Source: an uncultured Geobacter sp. (lineage in GTDB: Bacteria > Desulfobacterota > Desulfuromonadia > Geobacterales > Geobacteraceae). From it: DNA of 5,936 bases. Below the pieces are notes generated by a model. The model was given only the letters and a program-made list of their open reading frames with translations. It made no database searches and had not been told where the DNA came from. Position numbers and translations under genes: made by a program. Shown in pieces: positions 5,929 to 5,936 of the stretch. The stretch lies in contig CALABV010000221.1 in NCBI GenBank assembly GCA_937886325.1, positions 1 through 5,936 on the forward strand, in the 5' to 3' direction. Within the stretch, counting starts at the first letter, position 1. Every line of letters starts with the position of its first letter.

Positions 5929-5936
5929 GCAGGCCG

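Noticed and set aside
5872..5936. Classic leader-peptide attenuator for ilvB
   Set aside because: No run of Ile/Leu/Val codons or leader ORF is visible before the hairpin, and the candidate promoter leaves no room for one.

Overview
The window is a GC-rich stretch of bacterial chromosome carrying three intact housekeeping-type genes and little else. The genes are carB (carbamoyl-phosphate synthase large chain, minus strand), a SlyD-like FKBP prolyl isomerase (plus strand) and an ilvB-type acetolactate synthase large subunit (minus strand). I see no mobile element, CRISPR array, tRNA, rRNA or phage gene. The high GC, the AGGAG-type ribosome binding sites and a FKBP carrying a short Cys-rich insert are compatible with a Desulfuromonas/Geobacter-like or other deltaproteobacterial (Desulfobacterota) genome. 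That assignment is an impression from family resemblance and was not tested.

Layout. Positions 1-101 hold a perfect 13-bp inverted repeat just past the carB stop, probably its terminator. carB fills 102-3305 on the minus strand. The 312-bp gap 3306-3617 separates carB and the FKBP gene, which are transcribed divergently. It holds no convincing gene, but has a weak promoter candidate for each neighbour, three inverted repeats and the FKBP ribosome binding site. The FKBP gene occupies 3618-4082. A compact bidirectional terminator at 4094-4138 lies between it and the convergent ilvB gene (5822-4140, minus). Upstream of ilvB is a strong AAAGGAG site, a perfect 10-bp hairpin (5872-5896) and a good sigma70-like promoter (5899-5928) reaching the right edge.

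Roles. CarB makes carbamoyl phosphate for pyrimidines and arginine; its small glutaminase partner carA is not in the window. IlvB catalyses the first common step of branched-chain amino acid synthesis; its regulatory subunit (ilvN/ilvH) is not adjacent. The FKBP is a folding helper with a probable metal-binding Cys cluster. The three genes are separate transcription units and show no sign of acting in one pathway.

The most interesting signal is in the ilvB protein. Its TPP, catalytic and FAD-region motifs are intact, yet four positions that line the substrate-access/herbicide pocket of acetohydroxyacid synthases are all changed (equivalents of plant G121, A122, P197 and W574 are Ala, Arg, Thr and Phe). 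This suggests a divergent paralogue with altered second-substrate choice or inhibitor response. No wholly new system is evident.
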